64,000 bases of DNA from Vitis vinifera (lineage: Eukaryota > Streptophyta > Magnoliopsida > Vitales > Vitaceae). Where the stretch lies: NCBI RefSeq assembly GCF_030704535.1, contig NC_081823.1, positions 7,322,501 through 7,386,500 on the forward strand. The letters are read 5' to 3'. Position 1 is the first letter of the stretch. Every line of letters begins with the position of its first letter. The notes under the pieces were generated by a model that saw nothing but the letters and a program-made list of their open reading frames with translations, was not told the DNA's origin and did no database searches. Both the position numbers and the translations under genes were made by a program. Below are positions 14,001 through 26,682 of this stretch, one piece after another.

Positions 14001-17000
14001 GGAAAGTGATCAACAGAAGAGTTTGCTGCTGACAGTTTATATGCGCATATAACAATCAGAAAAATCCAACAAAGAAAAACGAGTAAAGAAGACTAAAGGT
14101 GATAAGATGGTAATAGAAAAAAACTAAATTTCTTGGGAAAAAATGAGACCTACCCTAATTCCAAGATAGCACAAGCTAAGAACAAACTTGGTTAAATATC
14201 ACCAGTAGCCTAGGACCCTAACAAACCACCCCCCCCCCCCCCCCCCCCCCCCAAATTCCCCTACAGAAGGAGAAAAAAGAAGAGAAAAAAAGGAAATAAA
14301 ATTGAATAAACTCAGCTGGGTGGTCATTGCAATCCTTGAAATTATTGCTAATGGTCTAAGCAAATATGTTCAACCAAATAATGGCAATAAGATGGCAAAT
14401 TTTTTTTCATTTTTATTTTTCCTTCTTTGGGAAAGAAATCTAACACAACATTAATTCTGAAATACTAGAAAAGAAGGGTGACATATGGAAAATATCACCA
14501 GTAAGCTATGCCCTACCAAACAAACCAGACCCCCACTTTGCAAAAGCTACCCCCGCACAAAAACAAAAGACCAAAAAAAAACAAAAAACAATACAAAAAC
14601 AAAAAAAAATGCGGAAAAGGGAAGAAAATTGAAAAAGAAACAATCAGATATCATTACAATCCTTGTAATATCCAAACAACATGTTCAAACAACTAATTAT
14701 GCCCAGAAGGAATAGGAAAACAAGGAAAAGGGAAGAAAATTGAGAAGAAAAGGCCGGGTATCATTAGAATCCTTGTAATTATTGCTGACAATCCAAAGAA
14801 ACATGTTCAAGCAATGAATAATGCATATTCACCCAGATTTTAGTCAAAAACTCAGAGCCGAGATGTTTGTTGGTATAGACAATAAAACCTAAAATCAGCA
14901 CAAAAATCACTTCAACAATAAAGGCATTCCAACATGGAAAAAAAACAAGTATTTGTGTACTAGTATTTTTTTTAGGTTCCCTTTTTTTTTGGGCTGTTTT
15001 TTCATTTTTGTTTTTTTGCTTTTTTTAATTTATTCTTTTTTTGGCTGTTACACTGGATTGATCTTGGCAACTCACCTATCCCCATCCCAATCCCTTGAAC
15101 AACATCTTAAGAGCCATTTTGTACTATTATCATCTAGGTGTTCCCCAATTCTCTTCATGGATATTTTTAGATTCTGTAAATAATAACAAAAATTACAGGT
15201 TTCGGGTGCTTCTGATATAGAGGAAAAGAAAGTTGATTTTCCACCGGTCTTTCATGTTTTTATTGGGGCAAGAAAATGAAACAACAAGTAATACCTTGTA
15301 CTTGAGATGGATAAGGAGACCCATTTGGCCTTCCATCCAATCTGAAATGTGTTCTTTCAACTCTGGGCAATGATAAAGAAGAAGAAGAATCCCTTCCCAA
15401 ATTGCTGGTTGCTAATCCACTTGAAGCTATAGATGACCTTACTTCATTGGGGGGCAACTGATATGGTAAAGGAGTAGTAGTTGCTGCGGAAACATTCCCT
15501 AAAGGTGAAGCAGGTTGAAAACCTCCAGAAGAAATTGGAGGATGACCGGGTTTATCTGATGGAAACATACGCGCAGTATGTTGGGGCCCACGGCTTTCAG
15601 TTGGAGAACCAAAGGTTGATTGCAACCGTTGAGATGAATATGTAGCAGAATGGGCCACAAATTCCTTGGATTCTTCCATCTATAGAGAAAAAAACACAAA
15701 AGCATTAGGGAATACCAGAAAAAACAAATAGCAAAATAAATATGTATGTAGCACATCAATCTGTCAAAGCACAGTACATATAGAATAAGGATGCAATTCA
15801 TAAAGCATATCCTGATGATCCAAACCAGTCTTAGATAAGAAAAAATAAAAGCCTTCATTAATTAAGCAAGGAACAAGTGCCCTCTAGTCACGAGCTTACA
15901 TGTAGACAATGCATTAATAATATAACAAACTAAATACAAATTTCATCATCCGAGCTCATCACCCCTCTGTTAGTAAATGGCAAAAAAATGCAACATATTT
16001 AAGGAAAAAAAGCCTTCCAAGAAATTGTCAAAAGGATAGATTAAATGCTGGCAATCCTAATCTTGTTGCAGTGGAGTCCCAGATGGCTGGAATGAATCTG
16101 ATGTCTAAGAGCTTTAACTATGATACGACCAATTCCAGCTCGCCTCACGGGGTCCCTATTCTGGGCGCAATAAGCAAGGGAGACTCAGATTTCTCCCAGA
16201 TGAGTGGATTCCAAATAGAAGGTCTTTCCCCTAGCAAGATGGCTAAAGTTTGTGAAGTCTTGAGTTCCTTAGATATTAAGGTGTACTCAAGACGAAAGAA
16301 CAGAATTGCCATAGGCAATTGAGATTTGGTGGCGATGGTCTGGAGTTATAGGTGCAGTGAGGTGTTTTTATGAAGATCATAAGTTGGAATGTAAGGGGGT
16401 TGGGATCTAGGACAAAGAGGAGGGTGGTTAAGGATTTTCTGCGGCTTCAGAATCCGGATGTAGTGATGTTTCAGGAAACAAAAAGAGAGGTGTGCGATAG
16501 AAGGTTTGTAGGTAGTGTCTGGTCGGTTAGAAATAAGGAGTGAGCTATTCTTCCGGTGTGTGGGGCTTCAGGAGGGATTTTGATCATTTGGGACTCAAAA
16601 AAGATGAGAGGTGAGGAGGTGGTAATAGGATCCTTTTCCGTCTCAGTCAAGTTCTTGTTGGATGGAAGCGGACCATTGTGGTTGTCTGCAGTCTATGGTC
16701 CAAACAATCCCTCAATTAGGAAGGAGTTTTGGGTGGAGTTGTTAGACCTTTTTGGTCTTACTTATCCCTCATAGTGTGTTGGAAGTGACTTCAATGTGAT
16801 AAGGAGAAGATCAGAAAAACTGGGGGGATCTGGAGTCACTTCCAGCATGAGGGATTTTGATGGTTTTATAAGAGAAAGCGAATTACATGATCCCCCATTA
16901 AGGAATGCCTCTTTTACTTGGTCAAACATGCAGGAGTCACCGGTGTGTAAGAGATTGGATCGGTTTCTCTATTCAAATGAGTGGGAGCTTTCCTTCCCTC

Positions 17001-20000
17001 AAAGCCTTCAAGAAGTTCTTCCTAGATGGACATCGGATCACTGGCCGATTGTCTTGGATACTAATCCGTTCAAGTGGGGACCAACACCTTTTAGGTTTGA
17101 GAATATGTGGTTGCAACATCATAATTTCAAAGAGAGCTTTAGCAGTTGGTGGAGAGAATTTGAAGGAGATGGTTGGGAAGATCACAAGTTCATGAGGAAG
17201 TTACAATTCGTTAAGGCAAAATTGAAAGATTGGAATAAGAATACTTTTGGAATGCTTAAGGAAAGGAAAAAAACCATATTGGATGAAATAGCTAACATTG
17301 ATGCCATTGAACAAGAAGGGGCTCTCTCTTCTGATCTTGCAGCTCAAAGAGTTATAAGAAAAGGGGAGTTAGAGGAGCTAATTTTAAGGGAAAAATTCAT
17401 TGGAAACAAAAAGCTAAGATAAAATGGGTTAAGGAGGGGGATTGTAACTCAAAGCTGTTTCATAAAGTGGCTAATGGGAGACGTAACAAGAATTTCATCA
17501 AACTCTTGGTGAATGAAAGAGGTTTGGTGTTGGACAGTTCCGAGAGCATCACAGAGGAGATATTACTATATTTCAAGAAGCTTTACTCAAGTCCTCCTGG
17601 CGAGTCTTGGAGAGTAGAAGGTATTGATTGGTCCCCTATTTCAGAAGAGAGTGCTTTTAGGTTGGATTCCCCTTTCGCCGAAGCAGAGATCTTTAATGTC
17701 ATCTTTCAGTTAGATAGGGATAAGGCGCCGGGGCCTGATGGTTTCACCATAGCAGTATTTCAAGACTGTTGGGATGTGATCAAGGAAGACTTAGTGAGGG
17801 TGTTTGCAGAGTTTCACAATAGTGGGATTATTAATCAAAACACTAATGCTTCCTTCATAGTCCTTTTGCCTAAAAAGAGTCAGTCAAAGAAGATTTCGGA
17901 TTTTAGACCTATTAGTCTGATCACTTGTCTATATAAGATGATAGCAAAAGTATTGTCAGGGCGTCTAAGAGGAGTCCTACAAGAGACCATCCACTCCACT
18001 CAAGGTGCTTTTGTACAAGGGAGACAAATTCTGGACGCAGTTCTTATAGCTAATGAGATTGTGGACGAGAAAAAGCGATCAGGGGAGGAGGGAGTTGTGT
18101 TCAAGATAGACTTTGAAAAGGCTTATGACCATGTGAAATGGGATTTCTTAGATCACGTGTTGGAGAATAAGGGTTTTAGTTCTAAATGGAGGAGTTGGAT
18201 GAGAGGTTGTCTGTCGTCGGTATCTTATGCTATTCTAGTGAACAGTAATGCTAAATGATGGGTCAAGGCAGCTAGAGGTTTAAGACAAGGTGACCCTTTA
18301 TCCCCTTTCCTATTCACTATTGTTGCAGATGTGTTGAGTAGAATGTTGTTGAAAGCTGAGGAAAGAAATTTGCTAGAGGGCTTCAGGGTAGGTAGAAATA
18401 GATGTAGGGTGACCCATTTGCAATTCGCAGATGATACTATCCTATTTGCTAACCCTAGAGAGGAAGAATTGCAAACTCTTAAGAGTTTATTGTTAGTGTT
18501 TGGTCAAATATCTGGGCTAAAGGTCAATCTTGACAAGAGTAATCTTTTTGGCATCAACCTTGATCAGAATCATCTTTCTAGGTTAGCGTTGCTGCTTGAC
18601 TGCAAGGCTTCAGATTGGCCCATTCTTTATCTGGGTCTTCCTTTGGGAGGGAACCCAACTGCTTGTGGATTCTGGGATCCAGTGATTGAGAGAATCTCTA
18701 GGAGATTAGACGGATGGCAAAAGGCTTACTTATCTTTCGGTGGTAGGATAACTCTCCTACACTCTTGCCTTTCCCATATCCCTAGCTACTTCTTTTCCTC
18801 GTTTAAGATTCCAGCTTCAGTGGCTGCAAAAATCGAGAGGATACAAAGGGACTTTCTATGGTCAGGGGTTGGGGAAGGTAAAAGAGATCATCTTGTTAGG
18901 TGGGAAGCTGTGTGCAAGTCGAGGGTTATAGGGGGTTTGGGGATTGGGAAGATTCCTTTAAGGAATCGTGCTCTTCTAGGGAAATGGTTGTGGAGGTTCC
19001 CTAGGGAGAGTACATCTCTTTGGCATCAAGTCATTCTTAGCATATACGGGACACACTCAAATGGTTGGGATGCCAATACTATAGTCAGATGGTCACACCG
19101 CTGTCCTTGGAAGGCCATAGCACAAGGCTTTCAGGATTTTTCCAAGTATACTCGGTTTATCGTAGGAGATGGGGAAAGAATTCGCTTTTGGGAAGATTTG
19201 TGGTGGGGGGACCAAACTTTAAAAGACCAATATCCAATACTATTTCGAGTAGTAATGGATAAAAATATTCCAATTTCTTCAATACTTGGTTCATCTCGCC
19301 CTTTCTCATGGAACTTTAATTTCCGTCGTAATCTATCCGATTCCGAGATAGAAGATCTGGAACGCCTCATGCACTCTCTAAATTGTATGAACTTATCCAC
19401 TTCCGTTTCAGATGTGAGATCATGGTCCTTATGTTCTTCAGGTTTGTTCACAGTCAAATCTTTCTTTACAGCCCTGTCCCAAATGCTTGATTCATCTCCA
19501 TTTTTCCCCACTAAGTTTGTTTGGAAATCTCAAGTCCCTTTCAAAGTTAAGGCCTTTATCTGGCTTGTGGCACATAAGAAGGTGAATACCAATGACTTGC
19601 TACAATTGAGGAGACCCCACAAAGCTATTAGCCCTGACATATGTAAGTTGTGTATGGAACAAGGAGAATCAGCATATCATCTCTTCCTCCATTGTTCAGT
19701 GACGTTGGGGTTGTGGCACAGACTTTTTCAGCTAGCCAAGATGGATTGGGTTCCTCCGAAAAGCATTTCGGACATGATGTTCATCAATTACAAAGGATTT
19801 GGCAAGTCCAAGAGAGGGGTAATTCTATGGCAAAAAGCGAGTATAGCGTTAATCTGGGTTGTGTGGCGGGAAAGAAACGCTAGGATATTTGAGGACAAGG
19901 CTAGGAATTCAGGGAATCTTTGGGATTCCATTCATTTCCTTGCGTCCTTTTAGGCGTTTTGTTCAGCGGGTTTTAAGGGCACCCCCCTTAACGTATTACA

Positions 20001-22315
20001 ACTTGATTGGCTATCAGTGTGTAGTTCAAGTAGTTCCAATGAGACGACCTAGTGTATTGTTATTTTTTCATGTTGTTTAGTTTTTCTTTTGGAGGGAGGA
20101 TTCCTCATCCTCCTTTTGTACTTCTTTTCTATCAATATATTCTTGTGTGGTTTCTTATCTAAAATAAAAAAAAAATAGATTAAATGCTAGAAGGATTTAT
20201 GCTGATTAATTAATGGTGCTGGAATGTCAACAATCTATCACAGAGATTTGTCCCTCATTCAAATTGGACAAGAGTGAAACTTAGGTTGATGAATGAAATT
20301 CTAAAGCCCCTGATGTCAAGTATAAGTATATCCATTCTCACACAACAACAGAAACCTTAACTTTTTTGACAGGCCAATTAAATTATTCTAAATGGACACA
20401 TAGCAAAAAAAAGGGTGTGATCAAAGTACACAAGATGCATGCAAAGAGAACTAAAGCCCAAAAACAGATAATCAAGGTGCAACAGCACCCTAATCCATTC
20501 CGAAACAATCATAAAATCTAAAACTAAACCAGTGTCAATTCCCACTGAATTAGGCGTTCTCTGGATACACACTTGATTTCTGTTTTTCCAAATAGAAAAT
20601 GATAGTAACTCCTACGTAAAATGCAAGACTCTTTGAGACTTACCTTAAAAAGATAATGACTTTTAAAAAACGTTTAAAAATATTGAGGTATTAAAAAAAT
20701 TTTACTACCTCAAATTTTAAAATTTTCAAAATAATTTTTAAGGACTTTTGGTAAATTCATACTTTTTATATAAGAGTTAAAATATTTATATAACAACCCA
20801 TGGGTCATTCCCTTGTTAACGAAACTGGGAAGTTATTACTATTTTCTATTTTTAAAATAGATAATAGGAAGTATATCTAGACAAGCACTAATTAACACAT
20901 TTTTTATTGTCCCATTTGCACCTTCCACACTGTGAAAGATCTATGGTTTTGTTTCATCCCAGCTACACCACAACAGCCAGAAAGTAGTTATCTTCTAAAG
21001 CTTCGTTCAGCTCCTCCCTGCTAAGTTGAATAGAGAAAAAGGATGTATATTCCTTGACCTAAAATACTTGTACACCACATAATAAAATCTTATAATTTCA
21101 CATGTTAATACAATCCAACCATAGAGAAGTGGTAAAAAAATTATCAAGTCAGTAGCATACGAATATCAGTTTGATCCATCTATGTCAAAGATACAATATA
21201 ACCTTTGGTTAAAATTTTTGAGAAATGAAAAATTCATGAAGAATAAAAAATTCCAATTCACGCATGCGCACAGACACAAAATATATTGCAGTGCCATGGC
21301 CTCCAACTACAAATTACTGTCATGTTTCTTTATCAAGGGAGCATCAATTTGGTAGGAGACGAAAGCCCTAAATTCAAATTTATAACTCTATTGTGATCCA
21401 CAGCAGATTATAATTTACTATCCCCAATGTTACTACAACATAGCACTTCTTCATACTTCCTACCCCTTCTTCTCATTTGTAGAAAATAATTTAACTTAAA
21501 TGAAATGTAACCAAAATCGAGCCAATAAATCAACAGGCAAATTCTTCCAGCAAAAATTAACCTCACCAATTTTTTGTTTTTCTGTGAAAACTGAGGAAAA
21601 TAAAATAAAACTGACAATCTTGTGTTTCATTTTGCTTTGCTTTATCAGAATAAAAAAAAAAGAGAGAAAAGAAATCAACCACACTAATCCAGAAAGTGTA
21701 CCAGGCAAAGTGAAACCAAGTTCCTTGTTTTCCTAACAATTAAAAACTTGATGTCTTTGCTTTTCCCACCGTTCCTCAGCAACCAAGCGTCAAAACATAG
21801 AATCATGGCATCAATTGGAGTCTCATGTGTCTAAATACATGACGACAAGCGGAGGTCTTTCCTCAAGTTCAACTTACTAAAAATCAAAATGTCCACAACA
21901 AAATTAAAACTAGATACCAACCAAAAACACAAAACCCTAGCCTCACCTTCCGCTTGGTAAGCAACAACTTCTCCGCAATCGACATCTTGGGAGGCCGAAA
22001 CCCTAGCTTCTGTTCCCTACCACTAATCCCAAGATCCTCAATCATCCCTCCGATCACCTCCCTGGGCACAATGTCCTTGGGCGCCAACCCCTCGCACATG
22101 GCCACCACCTTCGCCCTGGCCTCCTCCATCATAGCCCTCTCCTCTGCCGTAGGACTCCGGCCGCCGCGGACGGCCGCCATAGCGGAGAGCACCAGCACAA
22201 TCTCCGCCACTCTCTTGACATCCCCGCCCCTGGGCCGCTTCCTGGCCGTCTCTCCATCGTCCTCCGCCGGGCGCTTGGATCTCGCCTCCACCTCAGAGCT
22301 CGCCGTTGGATCCAT
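10955..22315 (-). CDS. PHD-finger protein with C-terminal BAH-like region (6 exons)
   Basis: Likely a nuclear chromatin reader. Exons joined in frame: 22315-21947, 15679-15295, 14028-12599, 12375-12262, 11532-11378 and, less surely, 11048-10955, giving about 848 aa. A C4HC3 PHD finger is seen at residues about 382-428 (C382, C385, C398, C401, H406, C409, C425, C428; it starts CQICKLTINEVENVLLCDAC). Residues about 695-815, split over exons 3-5, resemble a BAH domain. The N-terminus is basic (KRPAEDDGETARKRPRGGD) with an alpha-helical block conserved in style; the middle is Ser/Asn-rich low complexity. The start is the first in-frame ATG at 22315; upstream frame is open but has no ATG. Intron 3 uses a GC donor (CAG then GCAAGC at 12598). 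Intron 1 (21946-15680) hosts an antisense LINE; intron 4 hosts a MITE. The PHD call is firm, BAH is likely, and the last exon is a best guess. I cannot assign a named orthologue. Confidence 0.8.
11756..12116. mobile_element. Tourist-like MITE in intron 4 of the PHD gene
   Basis: A 361-bp element with short terminal inverted repeats: AGGCCTGTTTGAG at the left and, read on the other strand, GGGCCTGTTTGGA at the right, followed by subterminal TTTTCGAAAA sequences. It is flanked on both sides by TTA (11753-11755 and 12117-12119), the target duplication typical of PIF/Harbinger (Tourist) elements. It holds no transposase, so it is non-autonomous. It lies fully between exons 4 and 5. Confidence 0.75.
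14229..14252. repeat. 24-base poly-C run in PHD gene intron 2
   Basis: An uninterrupted run of 24 C on the plus strand (G on the transcribed RNA). It lies inside intron 2 (15294-14029). Such runs are prone to length error in cloning and sequencing. Confidence 0.95.
16050..20174 (+). mobile_element. Nearly complete, 5'-truncated LINE (non-LTR retrotransposon) with broken ORF2
   Basis: Inserted antisense in intron 1 of the PHD gene. Flanked by a perfect 14-bp target duplication, atagattaaatgct, at 16036-16049 and 20175-20188, with an A-rich tail just before the right copy. The body holds a short reading frame (16071-16322) that may be the end of ORF1, then ORF2 from ATG 16370: an AP-type endonuclease (start MKIISWNVRGLG; SDFNVIR; SDHWPIV), reverse transcriptase (DKAPGPDGF, RQGDPLSPF, FADD at 18424-18435) and a C-terminal zf-RVT zinc domain (CKLC then HLFLHC near 19640-19700). 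It is about 4.1 kb, so the 5' end and most of ORF1 are lacking. Confidence 0.95.
16370..19953 (+). pseudogene. LINE ORF2 (endonuclease-reverse transcriptase), inactivated
   Basis: The reading frame that starts at ATG 16370 is interrupted by TGA at 16541 and TAG at 16772. A frameshift lies at about 17380-17400: the frame ends at TAA 17420, and the family match resumes in another frame (by 17467). A further TGA is at 18256, after which the frame is open to 19953. Domains in order are endonuclease, reverse transcriptase with an intact FADD motif, and zf-RVT. Three stops and one shift mean it cannot make a full protein, though the catalytic motifs are otherwise well kept, which suggests fairly recent decay. 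Confidence 0.9.
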
Positions 22316-22720
22316 AGGGAGTGGGAGGTCAGGGAGGGGAGACCATTGAACGACGCCGTTTACAGGAGAGAAACACAGACGATAAGAGGAGAGAAGGGAA
22401 GAGAAGAGAGCAGAAGAGAGAACCCTAAGGAAGTCCAAAGGGGGTTTTTAAAAGTACGAAATAAAAGATCCGTTAAATTGTGAGGTTTTGGCGCGTAATT
22501 GAAGAGAAAGATGTGAGGGAGTGAGCGTGTGTAAAACTCGTAAGTGATATGTAGAGGGAGACGAGAGACAAAGAGAGGGCCTGAGCGCAGAGAGAGAAAG
22601 AAAGAGAGGGAAGCAATGGGGTTATTTGGAGTTTTGGGATTTCTATAAATAAACCGCTCTTCTCCTGGACCGGGTTCGGCACTCTGACACGCGGCCCGAG
22701 TCGGGGAATGTAGGCCCTAT
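22316..22720 (-). promoter_or_regulatory. 5' leader and likely promoter of the PHD gene
   Basis: GC-richer than its surroundings. A CT-rich leader on the minus strand (rich in CTCTC, 22330-22640) leads to the ATG at 22315. The reading frame stays open upstream without another ATG. The exact transcription start cannot be set from sequence alone. Confidence 0.4.
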
Positions 22721-25700
22721 ACGGCGTCGTTTCTCACATCAGGGCCGCCACTTCCTTAGTTTCGCCTTAGCCGTCGCTGTAACGTCTTGGCATTAGGCAG
22801 TTCGAATTCCTATGTTTTCAATAATCAAACATTAAATCAAATTATCTAGTCAATAAGAGTGTGTTAGCAATTATGTCACGTTACCAAAAAAAATATTTAC
22901 TAGTTTCAAAATTTACTTTTTCTGTGGTAAATTTCAAACAAAATTATGTATATTTGTTAATTTTATTGTACACAAAAAAAATTGATTGAGTTGTGTGATT
23001 TTAAAAAAATTAAAAATTAATAAATAATAATTTATTTGCAATCATGTCCCCTTATCAATTTTTATCTAGGTCCAAATTAAGCCAGCATATTAAACCTCCG
23101 GTTCGCCCTGTCGTACAACCCTCGGCTCAAATAGAAGGAGAAAACGGGCTGGGCTGGGCTGGGCCACATCACTTTTGGATCTTTTATCTCAATATATTTT
23201 TGAGATCTATTTCAACTTATATATTTATTTCTTACATCTCCGACATTTTTTTCTCTATTTGAAACTCCTTATTTTGAAAATAATTCCTAGAAGGAATATT
23301 ATTTGCAAACAATTTCATAGACTTTAAAATTTTCAATCCCTCTATGGTTCATTTATTTAAATAGTAATTATAGAAATTTTAGTAATGCATTAAATAATTT
23401 AAAAAAGTTTTTTTTACTAATTTCAATTATATTTTATTTTCTTTGTAATATAACCAAATATAAGAAAATTATCATTTTATTTAACATTTTTTTTTCTTAA
23501 GACTTATAAGGTGTTTTTTTTTTCTTATCATTGAAAGCAACTTATTTTCAGATTTTATATGTTTATTTTTAACTTTTTATTTGACTTATTACTTATTCTT
23601 AAACATTTTTCACTAAATAAATGCAAGAAAATAACATTTTTAAACCCACCAAAACATGATCTCAACTCCCAACTTTTGTCATCGTAATGAACTTCTCTAT
23701 TCTTATCACCTTCCTCTTTTATCACTTCTCCTTCCTAGACTACCATTTTCCTTCCTCCTTCCACAACTTCAACTTCAACAACCTCCTTATCATCATAACA
23801 TTTTTAAGATCTCACCTCTGATCCAAACCCTATTGCACCATGTCTATTGTCACATACACAATTTCTCCCTCTACATTTTTCGTGTATGCGCGGTGCTTAG
23901 AAGCCCTCTAAGCCAACCTTCCCAAAATTCACACAAGATTGAAACAAGGAAAACCACGAAACACTCATGAAATTATGGGGTTAAATTCCCCTACTTGTAT
24001 ATTATCTCCCTCTATAATATACAAGATACTATTAGCAAAGACTCCCACAATAGCTTGGTGAGTTCAGTAATGTCTCGAGAACCATCTCAAGTCCTCTAGC
24101 GGCACCAGCCACCCCCACCTATTTAGGAACTATCATATACAAATGGGTTTACAATTTCAAATATCTTGCAGCCATCTGCTTCTTGAAATTCCCTTCCCTT
24201 GCTTCAGCTGTTGCCATGTGTCCAAGCTCAATAGACCCCACTAGGCACATCCAAGGTTTAGCTGCTCCACTTGCTCTTGTGGTTGAGAGAACTCCTCATC
24301 TGAGCCAAGTGTCCCTTTTAACTTGGCCATGCCTTTGCCGAGTCCCTTGGCCCTCATGTTGTTGTGTGTGTGACTTAGTCATGCTTCAGCCGTGTCCTTC
24401 ACGACTTAGTCCATGTTGTCACATTCTTGCTCTATGATCAACCCACGTTCTGCAAGGCGTACATGATCAGTCCACACTTGGGTCTTCTTACCTAGGTGTC
24501 CTCCTTAAGACTCGATCCACATCTCATCAATCCAAACATCAACCTTGCACTATATAAGATTGCCCTTCTGCATCTTCTAAGGTTATTGCATGTCTCTAGG
24601 CAGCTTGTGTGTGTGCCAATCCTTCTCTTGGCCTGCACACTAAGCAACATTAATCAATACCAAACCTGCTCCTGGCTCACGTTGCTCTCCCTCTTTATTT
24701 GGAGGATGTTGAAGTCGAGGCAACTAGTCTTTTTTTTTTTTCCCATATTAACGCCCCATGTCATTGCACACATGGGTTACATCACACCATGGCTCACTAC
24801 TCATAGTTGCATGCTTTGGTAAGGGTCACTACCACCCCTTGCTCATGTCTGAAGCCCACACATCACACCTTCTTGTTGTTGCAATGGCACCATGTCATGT
24901 CCCATCGTCTCTTAGTGCAGCAATGAGTCATGGTATTACACCCATGACTCCTAATCTGTGCACCAGGCATTGCGCCCTTGTGCCAAGCATCCGACATTAT
25001 CTCTTGAGTTGACTTGGTTGCTGTTTCATCTCTATGCCATGTCCAAGCCCACCTTGATGCAACAATGGGCCATGACATTGCACCCATGGCTCATTAAGCC
25101 ACCTCGCACAAGGCATTGCTCCCTTGTACCACCATCGAGAGGGGGAAACACACCTTGGTGCAACCACGGGCCATGACATTGCACCCATGGCTCATTAAGC
25201 CACCTCGCACAAGGCATTGCCCCCTTGTACCACCATTGAGAAAAACTACAGTGTTTTTAAATAACATCCAAGTTATTTTCACTTTTTTTAAAAAAAAAAA
25301 CTATTTTAAAAATAATTATATAAATATAAAGAATGATTAAAAATAAAGTATTATATATCAAAATCATTTTTAAAACTTATTTAAAAACATAGAAAATAGG
25401 TTAAAAATTTTAGATTTTTAAACAGACTTTTGTTTTATAAAATATTATAAAAAAGTTCTTAATAATTGTTTTTCAGAAACATTTTCCAAACTAGGTCTTA
25501 ATTGACCCATGACATGGCAAGGCTCAGGCTCTCCTTTCCTTTTGATGCATGACTTGAATTGATATATAATACCAAGCCTAAAGTTTCAACATATATCTGG
25601 TCTTTATGAAGCAAAAGTAATGTTATATAATATAACTAGCCATTTGAAGTGGTTCACCAATAGTAATGGAGGGGATGAGGACCCTTGGGCATAAGAAATG

Positions 25701-26682
25701 AGAGAAGACTTGGAGCAGTATTTTTACAATCACCAACACCTCTATTTGATCTCAATAATTTTTGCAATCTATTTTCCACCTATATATTCATTTATTTAGC
25801 TTGACAAGCCTTAACCACACCTTAGTTTGGCTGAGTGTCACACATCCACATTAGGATTTTCCTACACCCTGAGATTTAAGCACCCCAAAAGGGGGAAAAG
25901 GATAGCAATGAAGGGACACTGCTTCCTTCTTGTCACATGATTCACACTTTCCCTCTTCACCCAAAGCCTCCATATCAGAATTTTCTTTCTTTCAGAGATT
26001 TAGGCACCCGGAAAATGGGAAATTTGGGAAAGTTGGGAAAGTATTGAATGGACAGCCCTTCCCACTTACTCATGATTCCAATCCAGAGTCAACAAAAGTA
26101 TCTAGCTAACTCTCAGTCCAATAAAGTTAACAGAAGTAGAAAGGCACATTTTATATCTTTTCCTGATAAAACTAAGCCAATTGTATATCTATCTCCAGTT
26201 AAAGGTAAGTTTGATGTAGCATCATTTTTGGGGTCTTAGGGATACCCTGCTCCTGAGATTGGAGACCCCCTACTAATATTGGAAACCCCCAAAAACAATT
26301 GCAGGGAGAAAATTTATGGTCTGAACATATGACTCAAACGCATGGAAGTAACCCAATATTATTGTCAATAGGTTTCTCCTTATAGGCAAATGTGTGAAGT
26401 GATTCATAACAGAATAGCATCACTTCCAATTCCAAATCCAAATCCAAATAAGCTTGCAGTGTTCTTTCATCAACATCATCATCATCATTGCCATGATAGA
26501 GGAGATCTCATTTCTTATCAATATGAAAATCTTTTTACAATATGAGGAGCAGTATAGTTCATGAGAAACAGCATTACAACATTGAAAGAATGACGAGAAA
26601 CAACATTGAAAGAGTGGGATATATATTATGGGCAGCAACAACACAATCTTATCTTGCATCTCAGTTTGTGTTATTTGCATTC
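22721..26682. other. Intergenic region between the PHD and LBP/BPI genes
   Basis: AT-rich at 22,830-23,660, then CT-rich single-copy-like DNA, the 101-bp repeat cluster, and another AT-rich block at 25,250-25,490. The small open frames (for example 23656-23970) are low complexity and resemble no family. Confidence 0.45.
24880..25245 (+). repeat. Imperfect tandem repeat of about 101 bp, three copies
   Basis: Two near-identical copies begin with ccatgacattgcaccc at 25070 and 25171 (period 101) and both continue to gtaccaccat. A third, more diverged copy begins near 24890. No protein can be assigned to the short frames that run through it. Confidence 0.8.

Noticed and set aside
21954..22349. 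131-aa plus-strand open frame
   Set aside because: It is antisense to exon 1 of the PHD gene; GC-rich coding DNA often leaves the other strand open.
22316..22438. N-terminal extension of the PHD protein to 22438
   Set aside because: The frame is open but the only start there is TTG; the first ATG is at 22315.
23656..23970. 104-aa open frame
   Set aside because: Composition is low complexity (Leu, Pro, His from CT-rich DNA) with no recognisable domain or splice context.
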